NCBI GenBank assembly: GCA_027214345.1
Contig: JAPWHR010000002.1
Location: forward strand, 186,001-250,000
DNA: 64,000 nt
Direction: 5' to 3'
DNA from: Comamonadaceae bacterium G21597-S1
GTDB taxonomy: Bacteria; Pseudomonadota; Gammaproteobacteria; Burkholderiales; Burkholderiaceae_C
Position 1 is the stretch's first letter. Each line of letters opens with the position of its first letter. The position numbers were made by a program, and so were the translations under genes. Below are positions 17,587-27,412 of the stretch, piece after piece. A model generated the notes under the pieces. That model made no database searches and was not told the origin of the DNA. It saw only the letters and a list, made by a program, of their open reading frames with translations.

Positions 17587-17877
17587 TTGGAGTCCCGCGC
17601 CCCCGATTCACCCCTCGATGAGCGGGCTCTGAGCAAGTTGCGCTGGCGGTGCCGCCGCGGCATGCTGGAAAATGACCTGATTCTGGAGCGATTCTTCGCA
17701 CGCCATGGGGGAACCCTGACCGTGCGCCAGGCGGATGCCCTGAACGCCCTGATGGAGCTGAGTGACAATGAATTGCTTGATCTCCATCTGGGACGGTGCT
17801 CGCCAAGACAGATAGACACGGCCCTGGACCGCGACGACGTGATCGAAGTCCTGGGACTGTTGAAAGATAAACACTGA
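17587..17877 (+). CDS. sdhE: Succinate dehydrogenase flavinylation factor SdhE
   Basis: 96 residues. Promotes covalent FAD attachment to SdhA. The family signature RGxxE appears as [15 protein letters not shown], and the C-terminal half ([14 protein letters not shown]) matches the five-helix SdhE fold. The TTG start is supported by a GAGGT site eight bases upstream; no in-frame ATG precedes the RGxxE motif. It lies between sdhB and gltA, 11 bases before gltA. Confidence 0.92.
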   Translation: MESRAPDSPLDERALSKLRWRCRRGMLENDLILERFFARHGGTLTVRQADALNALMELSDNELLDLHLGRCSPRQIDTALDRDDVIEVLGLLKDKH

Positions 17878-17888
17878 AAGGGCATGAA

Positions 17889-19199
17889 ATGAAACTCGCC
17901 GACAACAAAGCAACGCTGTCGTTCAGCAACGGTGCACCCAGCATCGAATTCCCGGTCTACTCCGGTACCGTGGGCCCGGATGTCGTCGACATCCGCAAGC
18001 TGTATGGCCAGACCGGCATGTTCACCTATGACCCGGGCTTCCTGTCCACCGCCGCCTGCGAGTCCGCCATCACGTACATCGATGGCGACAAGGGTGAGCT
18101 GCTCTACCGCGGTTACCCGATCGAGCAGCTGGCCACCAACTGCGACTTCATGGAGACCTGCTACCTGCTGCTGTACGGAAGCCTGCCCGACCAGGCTGCC
18201 AAGACGCAGTTCAGCGACCTGGTGACCAACCACACGATGGTGCACGACCAGATGCACAACTTCGTGCGCGGTTTCCGCCGCGATGCGCATCCCATGGCCA
18301 TCCTGACCGGCCTCGTGGGAGCGATGTCGGCGTTCTACCATGACAGCACGGACATCCACAACCCCGAGCACCGCAAGATCTCGGCGATCCGGCTGATCGC
18401 CAAGATGCCGACGCTGGTGGCGATGGCCTACAAGTACAACGTGGGCCAGCCCTACATGTACCCGCGCAACAGCCTGAGCTACGCCGGCAACCTGCTGCAC
18501 ATGATGTTCGCCAATCCGTGCGAGGACTATGTCGTCAACCCGGTGATCGAAAAGGCGCTCGACCGCATCTTCATCCTGCACGCCGACCACGAGCAGAACG
18601 CCTCCACATCGACCGTGCGCCTGTGCGGCAGCTCCGGCACCAATCCGTTCGCCGCGATCGCCGCGGGGGTGGCTTGCCTGTGGGGTCCCGCGCACGGCGG
18701 CGCCAACGAAGCCTGCCTGAAAATGCTGGAAGAGATCCAGGCCATGGGTGGCGTGGAGAAAATCGGCGACTTCATCACCCAGGTCAAGGACAAGAACTCC
18801 GGCATCAAGCTGATGGGCTTCGGACACCGCGTCTACAAGAACTACGACCCGCGCGCCAAACTCATGCAGGAATCCTGCAAGGAAGTGCTGCATGCGCTGG
18901 GCCTGGAAAACGACCCACTGTTCAAGTTGGCCATGGCGCTCGAGAAGATCGCGCTCGAAGACGACTACTTCGTGCAACGCAAGCTCTACCCGAACGTCGA
19001 CTTCTACTCGGGCATCGTGCAGCGCGCGATCGGCATCCCGACCTCGATGTTCACCGCCATCTTCGCGCTGGCCCGCACCGTGGGCTGGATCGCCCAGCTC
19101 GACGAGATGATCGGCGATCCGGACTACAAGATCGGCCGGCCGCGCCAGTTGTTCACCGGTGCTGCCCAGCGCGACGTGGTCGCCATCGACAAGCGCTGA
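17889..19199 (+). CDS. gltA: Citrate synthase (type II, hexameric)
   Basis: 436 residues. Condenses acetyl-CoA with oxaloacetate. The catalytic His and oxaloacetate-site blocks are visible: [36 protein letters not shown] and the catalytic Asp in PNVDFYSG. Length and the long N-terminal beta region fit the NADH-regulated Gram-negative type. It is the last gene of the sdh operon and is followed by a GC-rich terminator hairpin. Confidence 0.97.
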   Translation: MKLADNKATLSFSNGAPSIEFPVYSGTVGPDVVDIRKLYGQTGMFTYDPGFLSTAACESAITYIDGDKGELLYRGYPIEQLATNCDFMETCYLLLYGSLPDQAAKTQFSDLVTNHTMVHDQMHNFVRGFRRDAHPMAILTGLVGAMSAFYHDSTDIHNPEHRKISAIRLIAKMPTLVAMAYKYNVGQPYMYPRNSLSYAGNLLHMMFANPCEDYVVNPVIEKALDRIFILHADHEQNASTSTVRLCGSSGTNPFAAIAAGVACLWGPAHGGANEACLKMLEEIQAMGGVEKIGDFITQVKDKNSGIKLMGFGHRVYKNYDPRAKLMQESCKEVLHALGLENDPLFKLAMALEKIALEDDYFVQRKLYPNVDFYSGIVQRAIGIPTSMFTAIFALARTVGWIAQLDEMIGDPDYKIGRPRQLFTGAAQRDVVAIDKR

Positions 19200-19232
19200 T
19201 CTCCGGGCGGCCCCGGCCGCCTGCACTGCATG

Positions 19233-19271
19233 GCCGCGAGCGCAGGGAGTTTCCCCGCGCTCGCGGCTTGT
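19233..19271 (+). terminator. Terminator-like hairpin after gltA
   Basis: A perfect 11-bp stem GCCGCGAGCGC (19233-19243) / GCGCTCGCGGC (19257-19267) with a 13-nt loop is followed by TTGTT, a weak U-tract, 33 bases past gltA. Confidence 0.7.
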
Positions 19272-19307
19272 TCGTCCTAGAATCCGACTTGATCGGAAGT
19301 TGATACC

Positions 19308-20729
19308 ATGACACGCACGCTCTACGACAAGATCTGGGACGACCACGTCGTCCACACCGAGGAGGACGGAACCGCCGTTCTCTACATCGACCGGCATCTC
19401 GTGCATGAAGTGACCAGCCCGCAGGCGTTCGAAGGCCTTCGCGAGGCCGGACGCAAGGTGTGGCGTGTCAGCTCCATCGTCGCGACGGCGGACCACAACA
19501 CCCCCACCACCGGCTGGGAACTCGGATACGACGGCATCACCGACCCGGTCAGTCGCGAGCAGATCACGACGCTGGATGCCAACATCAAGCAATACGGCGC
19601 CGCGGCCTATTTCCCGTTCCTGTCCAAACGCCAGGGCATCGTGCACGTGATCGGGCCTGAAAACGGTGCAACCCTGCCCGGCATGACCGTCGTGTGCGGC
19701 GATTCGCACACCTCCACCCATGGTGCCTTCGGCGCGCTCGCGCACGGAATCGGCACCAGCGAGGTCGAACACGTGATGGCGACCCAGACGCTGCTGGCCA
19801 AGAAGGCGAAGAACATGCTGGTCCGGGTGGAAGGCACGCTGCCGGCGGGCTGCGTGGCCAAGGACATCGTCTTGTCGATCATCGGCCGCATCGGCACGGC
19901 CGGCGGTACCGGCTACACGATCGAGTTCGCCGGCGCGGCGATCCGCGCATTGAGCATGGAAGGCCGCATGACCGTGTGCAACATGGCGATCGAAGCGGGT
20001 GCACGCGCCGGCCTGGTCGCGGTCGACCAGAAGACCATCGACTACGTCAAGGGCCGTCCCCTGGCACCCAGCGGCGTCGAATGGGATCAGGCGGTCAACT
20101 ACTGGCGCACCTTGCACTCGGACCCGGGCGCGAAATTCGATACGGTGGTCGACATCGACGCCAGCACGATCGTTCCGCAGGTCACCTGGGGCACCTCCCC
20201 CGAAATGGTGCTGGGCGTCGATGCCCGGGTTCCGGATCCCGACAAGGAGAAGGACGCCAACAAGCGCGGTGCGATCGAACGTGCGTTGACCTACATGGGA
20301 CTGGAGCCCGGCAAGGCGCTGAGCGACATCCATGTCGACAAGGTCTTCATCGGCTCGTGCACCAACAGTCGCATCGAGGACATGCGCGAGGCAGCCGCCG
20401 TCGTCAAGAAGATGGGCCAGAAGGTGGCCAAGAACGTCAAGCTGGCCATGGTCGTGCCCGGCTCCGGCCTGGTCAAGCAGCAGGCTGAACGCGAAGGCCT
20501 GCACGAGATATTCAAGGCGGCAGGTTTCGAGTGGCGCGAACCGGGCTGCTCGATGTGCCTGGCCATGAACGCGGACCGGCTTGAACCCGGAGAGCGGTGC
20601 GCGTCGACCAGCAACCGCAATTTCGAAGGCCGGCAAGGCGCCGGCGGTCGCACCCACCTGGTCAGCCCGGCCATGGCGGCCGCGGCGGCGGTGCAGGGGC
20701 ATTTTGTCGACGTGCGTCGATTTGTCTGA
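19308..20729 (+). CDS. leuC: 3-isopropylmalate dehydratase large subunit
   Basis: 473 residues. With LeuD it isomerises 2- to 3-isopropylmalate in leucine synthesis. The 4Fe-4S ligands are C351 (GSCTNSR), C414 and C417 ([10 protein letters not shown]). [20 protein letters not shown] is the usual substrate-site block. A GGAAG site precedes the ATG. An entericidin-like gene separates it from leuD. No leuA is in the window. Confidence 0.97.
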   Translation: MTRTLYDKIWDDHVVHTEEDGTAVLYIDRHLVHEVTSPQAFEGLREAGRKVWRVSSIVATADHNTPTTGWELGYDGITDPVSREQITTLDANIKQYGAAAYFPFLSKRQGIVHVIGPENGATLPGMTVVCGDSHTSTHGAFGALAHGIGTSEVEHVMATQTLLAKKAKNMLVRVEGTLPAGCVAKDIVLSIIGRIGTAGGTGYTIEFAGAAIRALSMEGRMTVCNMAIEAGARAGLVAVDQKTIDYVKGRPLAPSGVEWDQAVNYWRTLHSDPGAKFDTVVDIDASTIVPQVTWGTSPEMVLGVDARVPDPDKEKDANKRGAIERALTYMGLEPGKALSDIHVDKVFIGSCTNSRIEDMREAAAVVKKMGQKVAKNVKLAMVVPGSGLVKQQAEREGLHEIFKAAGFEWREPGCSMCLAMNADRLEPGERCASTSNRNFEGRQGAGGRTHLVSPAMAAAAAVQGHFVDVRRFV

Positions 20730-20742
20730 ACCGGTGACCACG

Positions 20743-20877
20743 ATGTACCCGCGCCTGTGTTCCGTGTTGCTGGTGCTGGCGTTCGCGCTGGCGGGCGCCG
20801 GATGCAACACCGTCAAGGGTATGGGCAAGGACCTGCAACGCGCAGGTCAGAAGATCGAAGACGCAGCAAAGAAATAG
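20743..20877 (+). CDS. Entericidin-like small lipoprotein
   Basis: 44 residues. A hydrophobic signal ([12 protein letters not shown]) ends in a lipidation-type Cys, followed by [20 protein letters not shown] and Lys-Lys. The CNTVKGxGKDxxxAGxxIxxAA pattern is the entericidin A/B family signature. The residue three before the Cys is Gly rather than Leu, so the lipobox is weak. It sits between leuC and leuD, two bases before the leuD ATG, and is therefore probably cotranscribed with the leu genes. Entericidin B is a toxic membrane lipoprotein in E. coli, but the role here is unknown. Confidence 0.8.
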   Translation: MYPRLCSVLLVLAFALAGAGCNTVKGMGKDLQRAGQKIEDAAKK

Positions 20878-20879
20878 CC

Positions 20880-21542
20880 ATGCAGAAATTCACCGTGCAC
20901 AAGGGACTGGTCGCGCCGATGGACCGCGAGAACGTCGACACCGACGCCATCATTCCCAAGCAATTCCTCAAATCGATCCGCAAGACCGGTTTCGGCGTCA
21001 ACCTGTTCGACGCCTGGCGTTATCTCGATGCAGGTTTCCCCGGCCAGGATCCGAGCAGCCGCAAGCCCAATCCCGACTTCGTACTGAACCAGTCGCGGTA
21101 TTCCGGAGCATCCATCCTGTTGGCACGCAAGAACTTCGGCTGCGGATCGTCGCGCGAGCATGCACCGTGGGCACTGGACCAGTACGGGTTTCGGGCCATC
21201 CTGGCACCCAGCTTTGCCGACATCTTCTTCAACAACAGCTTCAAGAACGGCCTGTTGCCCATCGTGCTGCCGGAATCGCAGATCGCGCGGTTGTTCGACG
21301 AGGTCGCGGCGCACCCCGGCTATGCGCTGACGATCGATCTGGATCGCCAGAAGGTCGTCAAGCCACAGGGTGAGGAACTCGATTTCGAGGTGCAGCCGTT
21401 CCGGCGGTATTGCCTGCTCAACGGGCTGGACGACATCGGCCTGACGCTGCGTCACGCCGACAAGATCAAGGCGTTCGAAGCGCGCCGGCTGGCAGAAAAA
21501 CCCTGGTTGGCCAATGCGATGCTCAACAAGGAGACGGCATGA
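20880..21542 (+). CDS. leuD: 3-isopropylmalate dehydratase small subunit
   Basis: 220 residues. Swivel-domain partner of LeuC. The conserved [32 protein letters not shown] and [19 protein letters not shown] blocks are all present. The ATG begins two bases after the entericidin stop; the frame is open upstream but the family always begins near the MQKF-type start. Its stop overlaps the ATG of the next small gene (ATGA). Confidence 0.96.
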   Translation: MQKFTVHKGLVAPMDRENVDTDAIIPKQFLKSIRKTGFGVNLFDAWRYLDAGFPGQDPSSRKPNPDFVLNQSRYSGASILLARKNFGCGSSREHAPWALDQYGFRAILAPSFADIFFNNSFKNGLLPIVLPESQIARLFDEVAAHPGYALTIDLDRQKVVKPQGEELDFEVQPFRRYCLLNGLDDIGLTLRHADKIKAFEARRLAEKPWLANAMLNKETA

Positions 21543-21961
21543 TCAAGATGCGCATGTCGCTGCTGCTGGCAGCCGTGATGCTGACAGCGCAGCCGTCTGC
21601 CCATGCGGGCCTCATCGAGGACCTGCTGGCCCTGCCCGCGATCCAGTCGCTGCTGGGCAAGGTCGCGGAACTCGAACCCCTGGTCAAGCGCTGTGAAGAC
21701 ATCGCATACAAGCAACGCAACCTCCAGGCCTGCCAGCAAGCGATACAGGCTGCGCAGCTGGCCAAGATGCCGCCTGAGTTGCGCGCCGTGATGTCGACGC
21801 CGCCGGCTGCCGCATCTCTGCGAGACCTGTGCCTGGCGGCGGTCGGCAAGCCCGCCTACGACAGCTACCTGTGCAAGGAACTCTACAAGTTCGACGAGAC
21901 CTTCAAGACGCAGAGCCTGCTGATCCAGCAGGAGAACCTGATGAACCGCCAGATGCGCTGA
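21539..21961 (+). CDS. Small secreted four-cysteine protein of unknown function
   Basis: 140 residues, not recognised. A signal peptide ([18 protein letters not shown]) precedes a helical, Gln/Leu/Ala-rich mature protein with four cysteines (KRCED, QACQQ, RDLCLAA, SYLCKEL) that could form two periplasmic disulfides. Its ATG overlaps the leuD stop by four bases, so it is translationally coupled to leuD, and leuB starts 48 bases after it. No link to leucine synthesis is evident; conserved hitchhiking in the operon is possible. Confidence 0.65.
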   Translation: MIKMRMSLLLAAVMLTAQPSAHAGLIEDLLALPAIQSLLGKVAELEPLVKRCEDIAYKQRNLQACQQAIQAAQLAKMPPELRAVMSTPPAAASLRDLCLAAVGKPAYDSYLCKELYKFDETFKTQSLLIQQENLMNRQMR

Positions 21962-22009
21962 GCCGGGCCACTCATTCTTCCCCATCTTTTACCGCTTTAA
22001 CCCCTACCC

Positions 22010-23083
22010 ATGAAAATCGCAGTCTTGCCGGGCGACGGCATCGGCAAAGAAATCGTCGCCGAGGCCGTCAAGGTCCTGGGCGTGCTGGACCTGAAACTGG
22101 AGACCGAGACCGCGCTCGTCGGCGGTGCGGCATATGAAGCCCATGGCCACCCGCTGCCGGACTCGACGCTGCAGTTGGCCAAGGCTTCAGATGCCATCCT
22201 CTTCGGAGCCGTCGGCGACTGGAAATACGACAAGCTTGAGCGTGCGTTGCGACCTGAGCAGGCCATCCTGGGACTGCGGCGCGAACTGGGGCTGTTCGCC
22301 AACCTGCGTCCTGCGATCTGCCACGCGCCGCTGGTCGGCGCCTCGAGCCTCAAGCCCGAACTCATCGCCGGGCTCGATCTGCTGATCATCCGCGAATTGA
22401 CCGGGGACATCTATTTCGGACAACCTCGCGGCCGGCGCACGGCAACCGATGGTCACTTCCCCGGTGCGGACGAGGCCTTCGACACCATGCGTTATTCGCG
22501 ACCGGAGATCGAACGCATCGCCCACGTCGCATTCCAGGCGGCACGCAAGCGCGGCAAGAAGGTCACCAGCGTCGACAAGGCCAACGTGCTGGAGACCTTC
22601 CAGTTCTGGAAAGACGTCGTCACCGAGGTGGGTACGCAATATCCGGATGTGGCGCTCGACCACATGTACGTGGACAACGCCGCCATGCAGTTGGTGCGGG
22701 CCCCCAAGAAGTTCGACGTCGTCGTCACCGGCAACATGTTCGGCGACATCCTGAGCGACGAGGCTGCCATGTTGACCGGTTCGATCGGCATGTTGCCGTC
22801 GGCCAGCCTGAACGCGAGCAACCAGGGCCTGTACGAACCCAGTCACGGCAGTGCGCCCGACATCGCCGGCCAGGGCATTGCCAATCCGCTGGCCACCATC
22901 ATGAGCGCCGCAATGATGCTGCGTTTCAGCCTGGACCAGGCAGAGGCTGCAGACCGGATCGAGGCGGCTGTCGGCAAGGTGCTCGAACAGGGCCTGCGCA
23001 CCGCGGACATCCACAGCGAAGGCACGACCCGGGTCGGCACCCGCGAAATGGGCGACGCCGTCGTGAAGGCCCTGCGGGGCTGA
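22010..23083 (+). CDS. leuB: 3-isopropylmalate dehydrogenase
   Basis: 357 residues. NAD-dependent oxidative decarboxylation in leucine synthesis. The start [20 protein letters not shown], the [14 protein letters not shown] substrate loop, [13 protein letters not shown] and the NAD-site [14 protein letters not shown] are diagnostic. It follows leuC, entericidin-like, leuD and a small secreted gene on the same strand. A TACAAT -10 element for the asd leader begins seven bases past its stop. Confidence 0.97.
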   Translation: MKIAVLPGDGIGKEIVAEAVKVLGVLDLKLETETALVGGAAYEAHGHPLPDSTLQLAKASDAILFGAVGDWKYDKLERALRPEQAILGLRRELGLFANLRPAICHAPLVGASSLKPELIAGLDLLIIRELTGDIYFGQPRGRRTATDGHFPGADEAFDTMRYSRPEIERIAHVAFQAARKRGKKVTSVDKANVLETFQFWKDVVTEVGTQYPDVALDHMYVDNAAMQLVRAPKKFDVVVTGNMFGDILSDEAAMLTGSIGMLPSASLNASNQGLYEPSHGSAPDIAGQGIANPLATIMSAAMMLRFSLDQAEAADRIEAAVGKVLEQGLRTADIHSEGTTRVGTREMGDAVVKALRG

Positions 23084-23089
23084 ATCGCC

Positions 23090-23095
23090 TACAAT
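23090..23095 (+). promoter_or_regulatory. -10 element (TACAAT) upstream of the asd leader
   Basis: TACAAT lies just past the leuB stop. A start seven bases downstream would fall on the ATG of the 34-codon leader ORF, giving a leaderless transcript. No convincing -35 is visible at 17 bases. Confidence 0.45.
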
Positions 23096-23101
23096 CGCGC
23101 G

Positions 23102-23206
23102 ATGTCATTGATGGCAAACACCCTTGCACATGCCGGCCCATGGTGGCCGGCCGAGGCTTTGCCCGTGGATGCGATGTCCACCAAGACGACGACCATCAAA
23201 GGCTGA
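23102..23206 (+). CDS. Candidate asd leader peptide (Thr/Lys-rich)
   Basis: 34 codons, starting MSLMANTLAHAGPWW and ending MSTKTTTIKG-stop. Seven of the last ten codons are Thr (four), Lys (two) or Ile (one), the end products of the pathway that aspartate-semialdehyde dehydrogenase feeds. The TGA lies five bases before a strong hairpin (23211-23250) and 87 bases before the asd ATG. The arrangement is that of a ribosome-stalling attenuator leader such as thrL. No Shine-Dalgarno is seen, but the -10 element places the predicted transcript start at the ATG. Coding status is inferred from this layout only. Confidence 0.45.
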   Translation: MSLMANTLAHAGPWWPAEALPVDAMSTKTTTIKG

Positions 23207-23210
23207 CGCA

Positions 23211-23250
23211 GCCCGGTTCGTCGCGCCCTCCCCGGCCAGACGAGCCGGGC
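23211..23250 (+). promoter_or_regulatory. asd leader hairpin, attenuator candidate
   Basis: GCCCGGTTCGTC (23211-23222) pairs with GACGAGCCGGGC (23239-23250), 12 bp with one G-U. The left arm can instead pair through TCGTCG (23218-23223) with CGACGA (23187-23192), which lies in the Thr codons of the leader. A small CTGAAA/TTTCAG stem follows. There is no T-run, so control by translation or Rho is as likely as intrinsic termination. Confidence 0.5.
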
Positions 23251-23293
23251 AGCTGAAAATCCACGACGTTTCAGTTTGACACGAGGCAACACA

Positions 23294-24433
23294 ATGAGCA
23301 GCGCACGCAAAGTTACAGGTTTGGTCGGCTGGCGAGGCATGGTCGGGTCCGTCTTGATGGACCGCATGCAGGCCGAGGGCGACTTCGACCTGATCGAACC
23401 CCTCTTCTTCTCGACATCCAATGCCGGCGGCGACGCCCCGGCGTTTGCCCGCTCCGGCGAAAAGCTGCTGGATGCGATGGACATCGCAGCCCTCAAGCGC
23501 TGCGACATCATCATCACCGCGCAAGGCGGCGACTACACCGCCGAGGTGTTCGGAAAATTGCGCAGCGCCGGCTGGACCGGCCACTGGATCGACGCTGCAT
23601 CGAGCCTGCGCATGCAGGAAGACGCGGTCATCGTGCTCGACCCGGTCAACCTGCCGGTGATCCAGGCGGCGCTGGCCAAGGGCGGGCGCAACTGGATCGG
23701 CGGCAATTGCACGGTGAGCTGCATGCTCATGGGCGTCGGCGCCTTGTTCAAGGCCGGCCTGGTCGAGTGGATGACGTCGATGACCTATCAGGCCGCATCG
23801 GGAGGCGGCGCCCAGCACATGCGCGAGCTGCTGACCCAGTTCGGCTCGCTGAATGCCGAAGTGCGCGACCTGCTCGCCGATCCCCGATCGGCCATCCTCG
23901 AGATCGACCGCAAGATCCTGGCCCGCCAGCAGTCCATGCCGGCCGCGGAAATGGCGAACTTCGGCGTCCCGCTCGGCGGCAGCCTCATCCCGTGGATCGA
24001 CAAGGACCTGGGCGATGGCATCAGCCGGGAAGAATGGAAAGGCGGCGCGGAGACCAACAAGATCCTGGGCCAGGGGCCGAGCTTCGGTTCCGCGCCGATC
24101 CCGGTCGACGGCTTCTGCGTGCGTGTCGGCGCCATGCGTTGCCACAGCCAGGCGCTGACCTTCAAACTGAAGAAGGACGTACCGACAGCCGACATCGAGG
24201 CGATGATCGCAGCCGACAACGCATGGGCCAAGGTCGTGCCCAACAACCGAGAAGCGACGATGCAGGGGCTCACGCCCGTGGCCGTCACCGGCACGCTCGA
24301 CATCCCGGTCGGTCGCATCCGCAAACTGGCCATGGGGCCCGAATACGTCGGTGCCTTCACGATCGGCGACCAGTTGTTGTGGGGTGCCGCCGAGCCTTTG
24401 CGCCGCATGTTGCGCATTTTGTTGGATCACTGA
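23294..24433 (+). CDS. asd: Aspartate-semialdehyde dehydrogenase
   Basis: 379 residues. NADPH-dependent reduction of aspartyl phosphate, the branch-point step to Lys, Thr, Met and diaminopimelate. The catalytic Cys139 lies in [26 protein letters not shown] opens the NADP fold, and the [18 protein letters not shown] and [13 protein letters not shown] blocks match the Gram-negative type. The ATG at 23294 follows a GAGG site; an upstream in-frame start six codons earlier lacks one. It follows leuB after 210 bases containing the candidate leader peptide. Confidence 0.97.
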   Translation: MSSARKVTGLVGWRGMVGSVLMDRMQAEGDFDLIEPLFFSTSNAGGDAPAFARSGEKLLDAMDIAALKRCDIIITAQGGDYTAEVFGKLRSAGWTGHWIDAASSLRMQEDAVIVLDPVNLPVIQAALAKGGRNWIGGNCTVSCMLMGVGALFKAGLVEWMTSMTYQAASGGGAQHMRELLTQFGSLNAEVRDLLADPRSAILEIDRKILARQQSMPAAEMANFGVPLGGSLIPWIDKDLGDGISREEWKGGAETNKILGQGPSFGSAPIPVDGFCVRVGAMRCHSQALTFKLKKDVPTADIEAMIAADNAWAKVVPNNREATMQGLTPVAVTGTLDIPVGRIRKLAMGPEYVGAFTIGDQLLWGAAEPLRRMLRILLDH

Positions 24434-24671
24434 TTTCCGGCGGGCCGAAAAACCGGCCCGAATCCGACTACCATCGATCAAGCCGTTGTCGATTGGCAAC
24501 AGCCAACCGTCACATCGGGCATGTGCGTTTGCGCCAAAAGATTTGAGCGCTTTCTCACCTTGTCAGGCTAAAACATTGATGTTATGGTCCTTTTTCAGGT
24601 TAGAGTGTCGCGGCATTTGCACCCACAATGCGCGGTTGTTGTGGTGCGCCCGAACATCGGAGGCTACTAAA

Positions 24672-27365
24672 TTGATCCCAAAGTCACATGGCTGGCGCAA
24701 GACCGCTGTTGCATCATTGGTCATTGCGCTGTTTGGCCTGCCTGCGTCTTCGGCCTATGCCCTGGCACTGGGGCGCATCACGGTCCAATCGGCATTGGGA
24801 GAGCCCTTGCGGGCCGAAATCGACATCCCGGAGATCAATGCGGAAGAAGCCGCATCCCTCAAGCCGTCGCTGGCGCGACCTGAAGTCTTTCGCAGCGCGG
24901 GGTTGGAGTTCAACCAGGCCCTGACCGGGCTGCAGATCTCGCTGCAACGGCGTTCCGATGGGCGCTCCTACATCCGGCTGGTCACGGACCGCGCGGTGTC
25001 CGAGCCCTTCATCGACCTGATCGTCGAGGCCAACTGGTCCAGTGGCCGCATCGTGCGCGACTACACCGTCCTGCTCGATCCGCCGGCCTTGCGTGCCCGC
25101 GCTCCCGTACAGGCGTCCGCGCCGCAGGTCGCCGCCTCTCCGGTGACACCTCCTGCCCGCGTTGCGGCGACGCCCGTGCCGGCGCCGGCCCCCGCGCCGG
25201 CCGTCACGCCAGCCCGGCCGGCTGCCGCACCCGCAGCCGCCGCCAGCAGCCGACCGGACAAGGTCACGGTGCGCCGTGGCGACACGGCCAGCCAGATCGC
25301 ACGCGACATCAAGCCGTCGCAGGTGTCGCTGGACCAGATGCTCGTGGCGCTGCTGCGTGCCAATGCCGACGCCTTCATCGACGGCAACCTGAACCTGATC
25401 AAGGCCGGCGCGGTGCTGACCGTTCCCACGGACGAACAGGTCGCCGCCATCTCCGAGACGGAAGCCTCGCGTACCGTGATCGCCCAAAGCCGGGACTTCA
25501 ACGCGTTCCGCAACAAGCTGGCGAGCAACGCACCGGAACAGCGGGTCGCCGCCGCAGACCGTACCGCTTCCGGAGCGGTGCAGGCCCAGGTCGAAGACAA
25601 GCGCAGCGCGGCTGCGGCACCGGACAAACTCACGTTATCCAAGGGTGGTGCGGACGCGAAGGCGGCCGAAGAACAGATCGCCCAGGCCAAGGCAGCACAG
25701 GATGCGGCTCAACGCGCCGCTGAACTCGCGCGCAACGTCAAGGACCTCAGCAGCCTGGGTGCGGCATCCGCCGCTGCCGGGTCGACCGCACCGCCGGCCC
25801 CGGCCGCTGCGGCGTCGGCTGCGGCGCCCGATGTTGGAGTCACCGTTGCGGCGACCGCCCCGGCGGTGCCTGCGCCAGCCGAACCGGCACCGCCGCCGGC
25901 GCCGGCGCCGGAAGCGGCTGCACCGGCACCGGTGGCTCCGCCCGCCCCCGCCCCGGCGGCACCGCCACCACCTCCTCCATCCGTCGAGGAACCCGGGTTG
26001 CTCGACCAGTTGCTGGACAACCCGTTGACCCTCGCCGTCGGCGGCCTGCTGATCGCGCTGCTGGCCGCATTGGGCATCTACCGTGCCCGCAAGCGCCGCG
26101 AAGCCGCAGAAGTCGACAGCGCCTTCCTGGAAAGCCGGCTACAACCGGATTCCTTCTTCGGCGCCAGTGGCGGGCAAAAGGTCGATACCAACGACGGTGC
26201 GGCCACGGGCTCGTCGATGGTCTACTCGCCCAGCCAGCTCGACGCGGCCGACGACGTGGACCCGGTCGCGGAAGCCGACGTCTACCTGGCGTACGGACGT
26301 GACATCCAGGCCGAGGAAATCCTCAAGGAAGCACTACGCAGCCATCCCGGCCGCATCGCGGTGCACCAGAAACTGCTCGACATCTACGCCAAGCGGCGCG
26401 ACACCCAGGGATTCGAGACCATGGCCAAGGAAGCATTCCGGGTCGTGGGAGGCGAGAGTGCGGAATGGGCTCGCATCTGCGAACAGGGTCAGGGCATCGA
26501 TCCGTCCAACGCGCTGTACCGCCCGGGCAGCGAACCGCCCGACCTGGCCGACAAAACCATCGTCACCCGGACCATTCCCGGCATGGCCGCGGCTGCCATG
26601 GCCACGCAGAAGATCGACCTGTCGACATCCGAAGACCCACCGCCGTCGGCGCCCATGGATCTCGATCTCGACCTCGATTTCTCGCTCGACGAGGAACCGA
26701 CCACCAGCGCCATCGAAGAGGCCCAACCGAGCCAGCTCGAGCCCACCGTGGCGATCCAGCCGCCGGATTCGCGGCCTGCGACGCTGGACGTGGACTTTGG
26801 CGACGCCTTCGATGAGCCGCAGCTGACCGTACCAGTGGTGCCCGCCGTGGCGCCCGAGACGGAACCGGCCGAACCCACCACCGAGCCGGGCGACGTCGCG
26901 CTGCCCGAGATCGACAAGGAACAGGACACCGTCGCCCTGGGCTCCGTGCAGCCGGACGACTTCCGCAATCAGGCGGCCGTGAGTTTCGGCTCGACCAGCC
27001 CATCGCCCTTGTCCGACGGTGACAACGACGCCGGTGTCTCGCGCGCCGGGCTGGCATTCGACGCGACCTCTCCGAACAACCTGACGGCCTCCCAGACTCC
27101 GTTCAAGGCGCCGGACGCCGCCGAATCCGGCATGCTGGAGTTCGATCTGGGCACCCTGTCGCTGGACCTGAACAGCCCCGAGACACCGAGCCCCGAAGCG
27201 CCGGTCGAACCGGAAGATCCTCTCGTCACCAAGCTGGCGCTGGCCGAGGAGTTCGTCTCCATCGGGGACGACGATGGTGCACGGGCGCTGATCGAAGAGG
27301 TCATTGCCGAAGCCTCCGGCGACCTCAAGGCCAAGGCACAGCGGGCGCTGAGCAGCCTGGGCTGA
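24672..27365 (+). CDS. fimV: FimV-family LysM-containing pole/pilus assembly protein
   Basis: 897 residues. FimV proteins bind peptidoglycan at the pole and support type IV pili or polar organisation. Order: signal peptide (about 1-30), an N-terminal periplasmic domain (LGRITVQSALGEPLRAEIDI), LysM (about 196-252, VTVRRGDTASQIARDI), a Gln/Ala-rich helical linker, a Pro/Ala low-complexity stretch, one transmembrane helix (about 453-475), a long acidic cytoplasmic region and the C-terminal FimV motif (about 850-897, LVTKLALAEEFVSIGDDDGA). The TTG start is set by GGAGG at 24659-24663. The 238 bases upstream are comparatively AT-rich but show no clear promoter. Confidence 0.92.
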   Translation: MIPKSHGWRKTAVASLVIALFGLPASSAYALALGRITVQSALGEPLRAEIDIPEINAEEAASLKPSLARPEVFRSAGLEFNQALTGLQISLQRRSDGRSYIRLVTDRAVSEPFIDLIVEANWSSGRIVRDYTVLLDPPALRARAPVQASAPQVAASPVTPPARVAATPVPAPAPAPAVTPARPAAAPAAAASSRPDKVTVRRGDTASQIARDIKPSQVSLDQMLVALLRANADAFIDGNLNLIKAGAVLTVPTDEQVAAISETEASRTVIAQSRDFNAFRNKLASNAPEQRVAAADRTASGAVQAQVEDKRSAAAAPDKLTLSKGGADAKAAEEQIAQAKAAQDAAQRAAELARNVKDLSSLGAASAAAGSTAPPAPAAAASAAAPDVGVTVAATAPAVPAPAEPAPPPAPAPEAAAPAPVAPPAPAPAAPPPPPPSVEEPGLLDQLLDNPLTLAVGGLLIALLAALGIYRARKRREAAEVDSAFLESRLQPDSFFGASGGQKVDTNDGAATGSSMVYSPSQLDAADDVDPVAEADVYLAYGRDIQAEEILKEALRSHPGRIAVHQKLLDIYAKRRDTQGFETMAKEAFRVVGGESAEWARICEQGQGIDPSNALYRPGSEPPDLADKTIVTRTIPGMAAAAMATQKIDLSTSEDPPPSAPMDLDLDLDFSLDEEPTTSAIEEAQPSQLEPTVAIQPPDSRPATLDVDFGDAFDEPQLTVPVVPAVAPETEPAEPTTEPGDVALPEIDKEQDTVALGSVQPDDFRNQAAVSFGSTSPSPLSDGDNDAGVSRAGLAFDATSPNNLTASQTPFKAPDAAESGMLEFDLGTLSLDLNSPETPSPEAPVEPEDPLVTKLALAEEFVSIGDDDGARALIEEVIAEASGDLKAKAQRALSSLG

Positions 27366-27412
27366 GTGGCTGCGCAAACGGCACCGGCGCTGGTTCGCGT
27401 CGCCCGTCCGGC

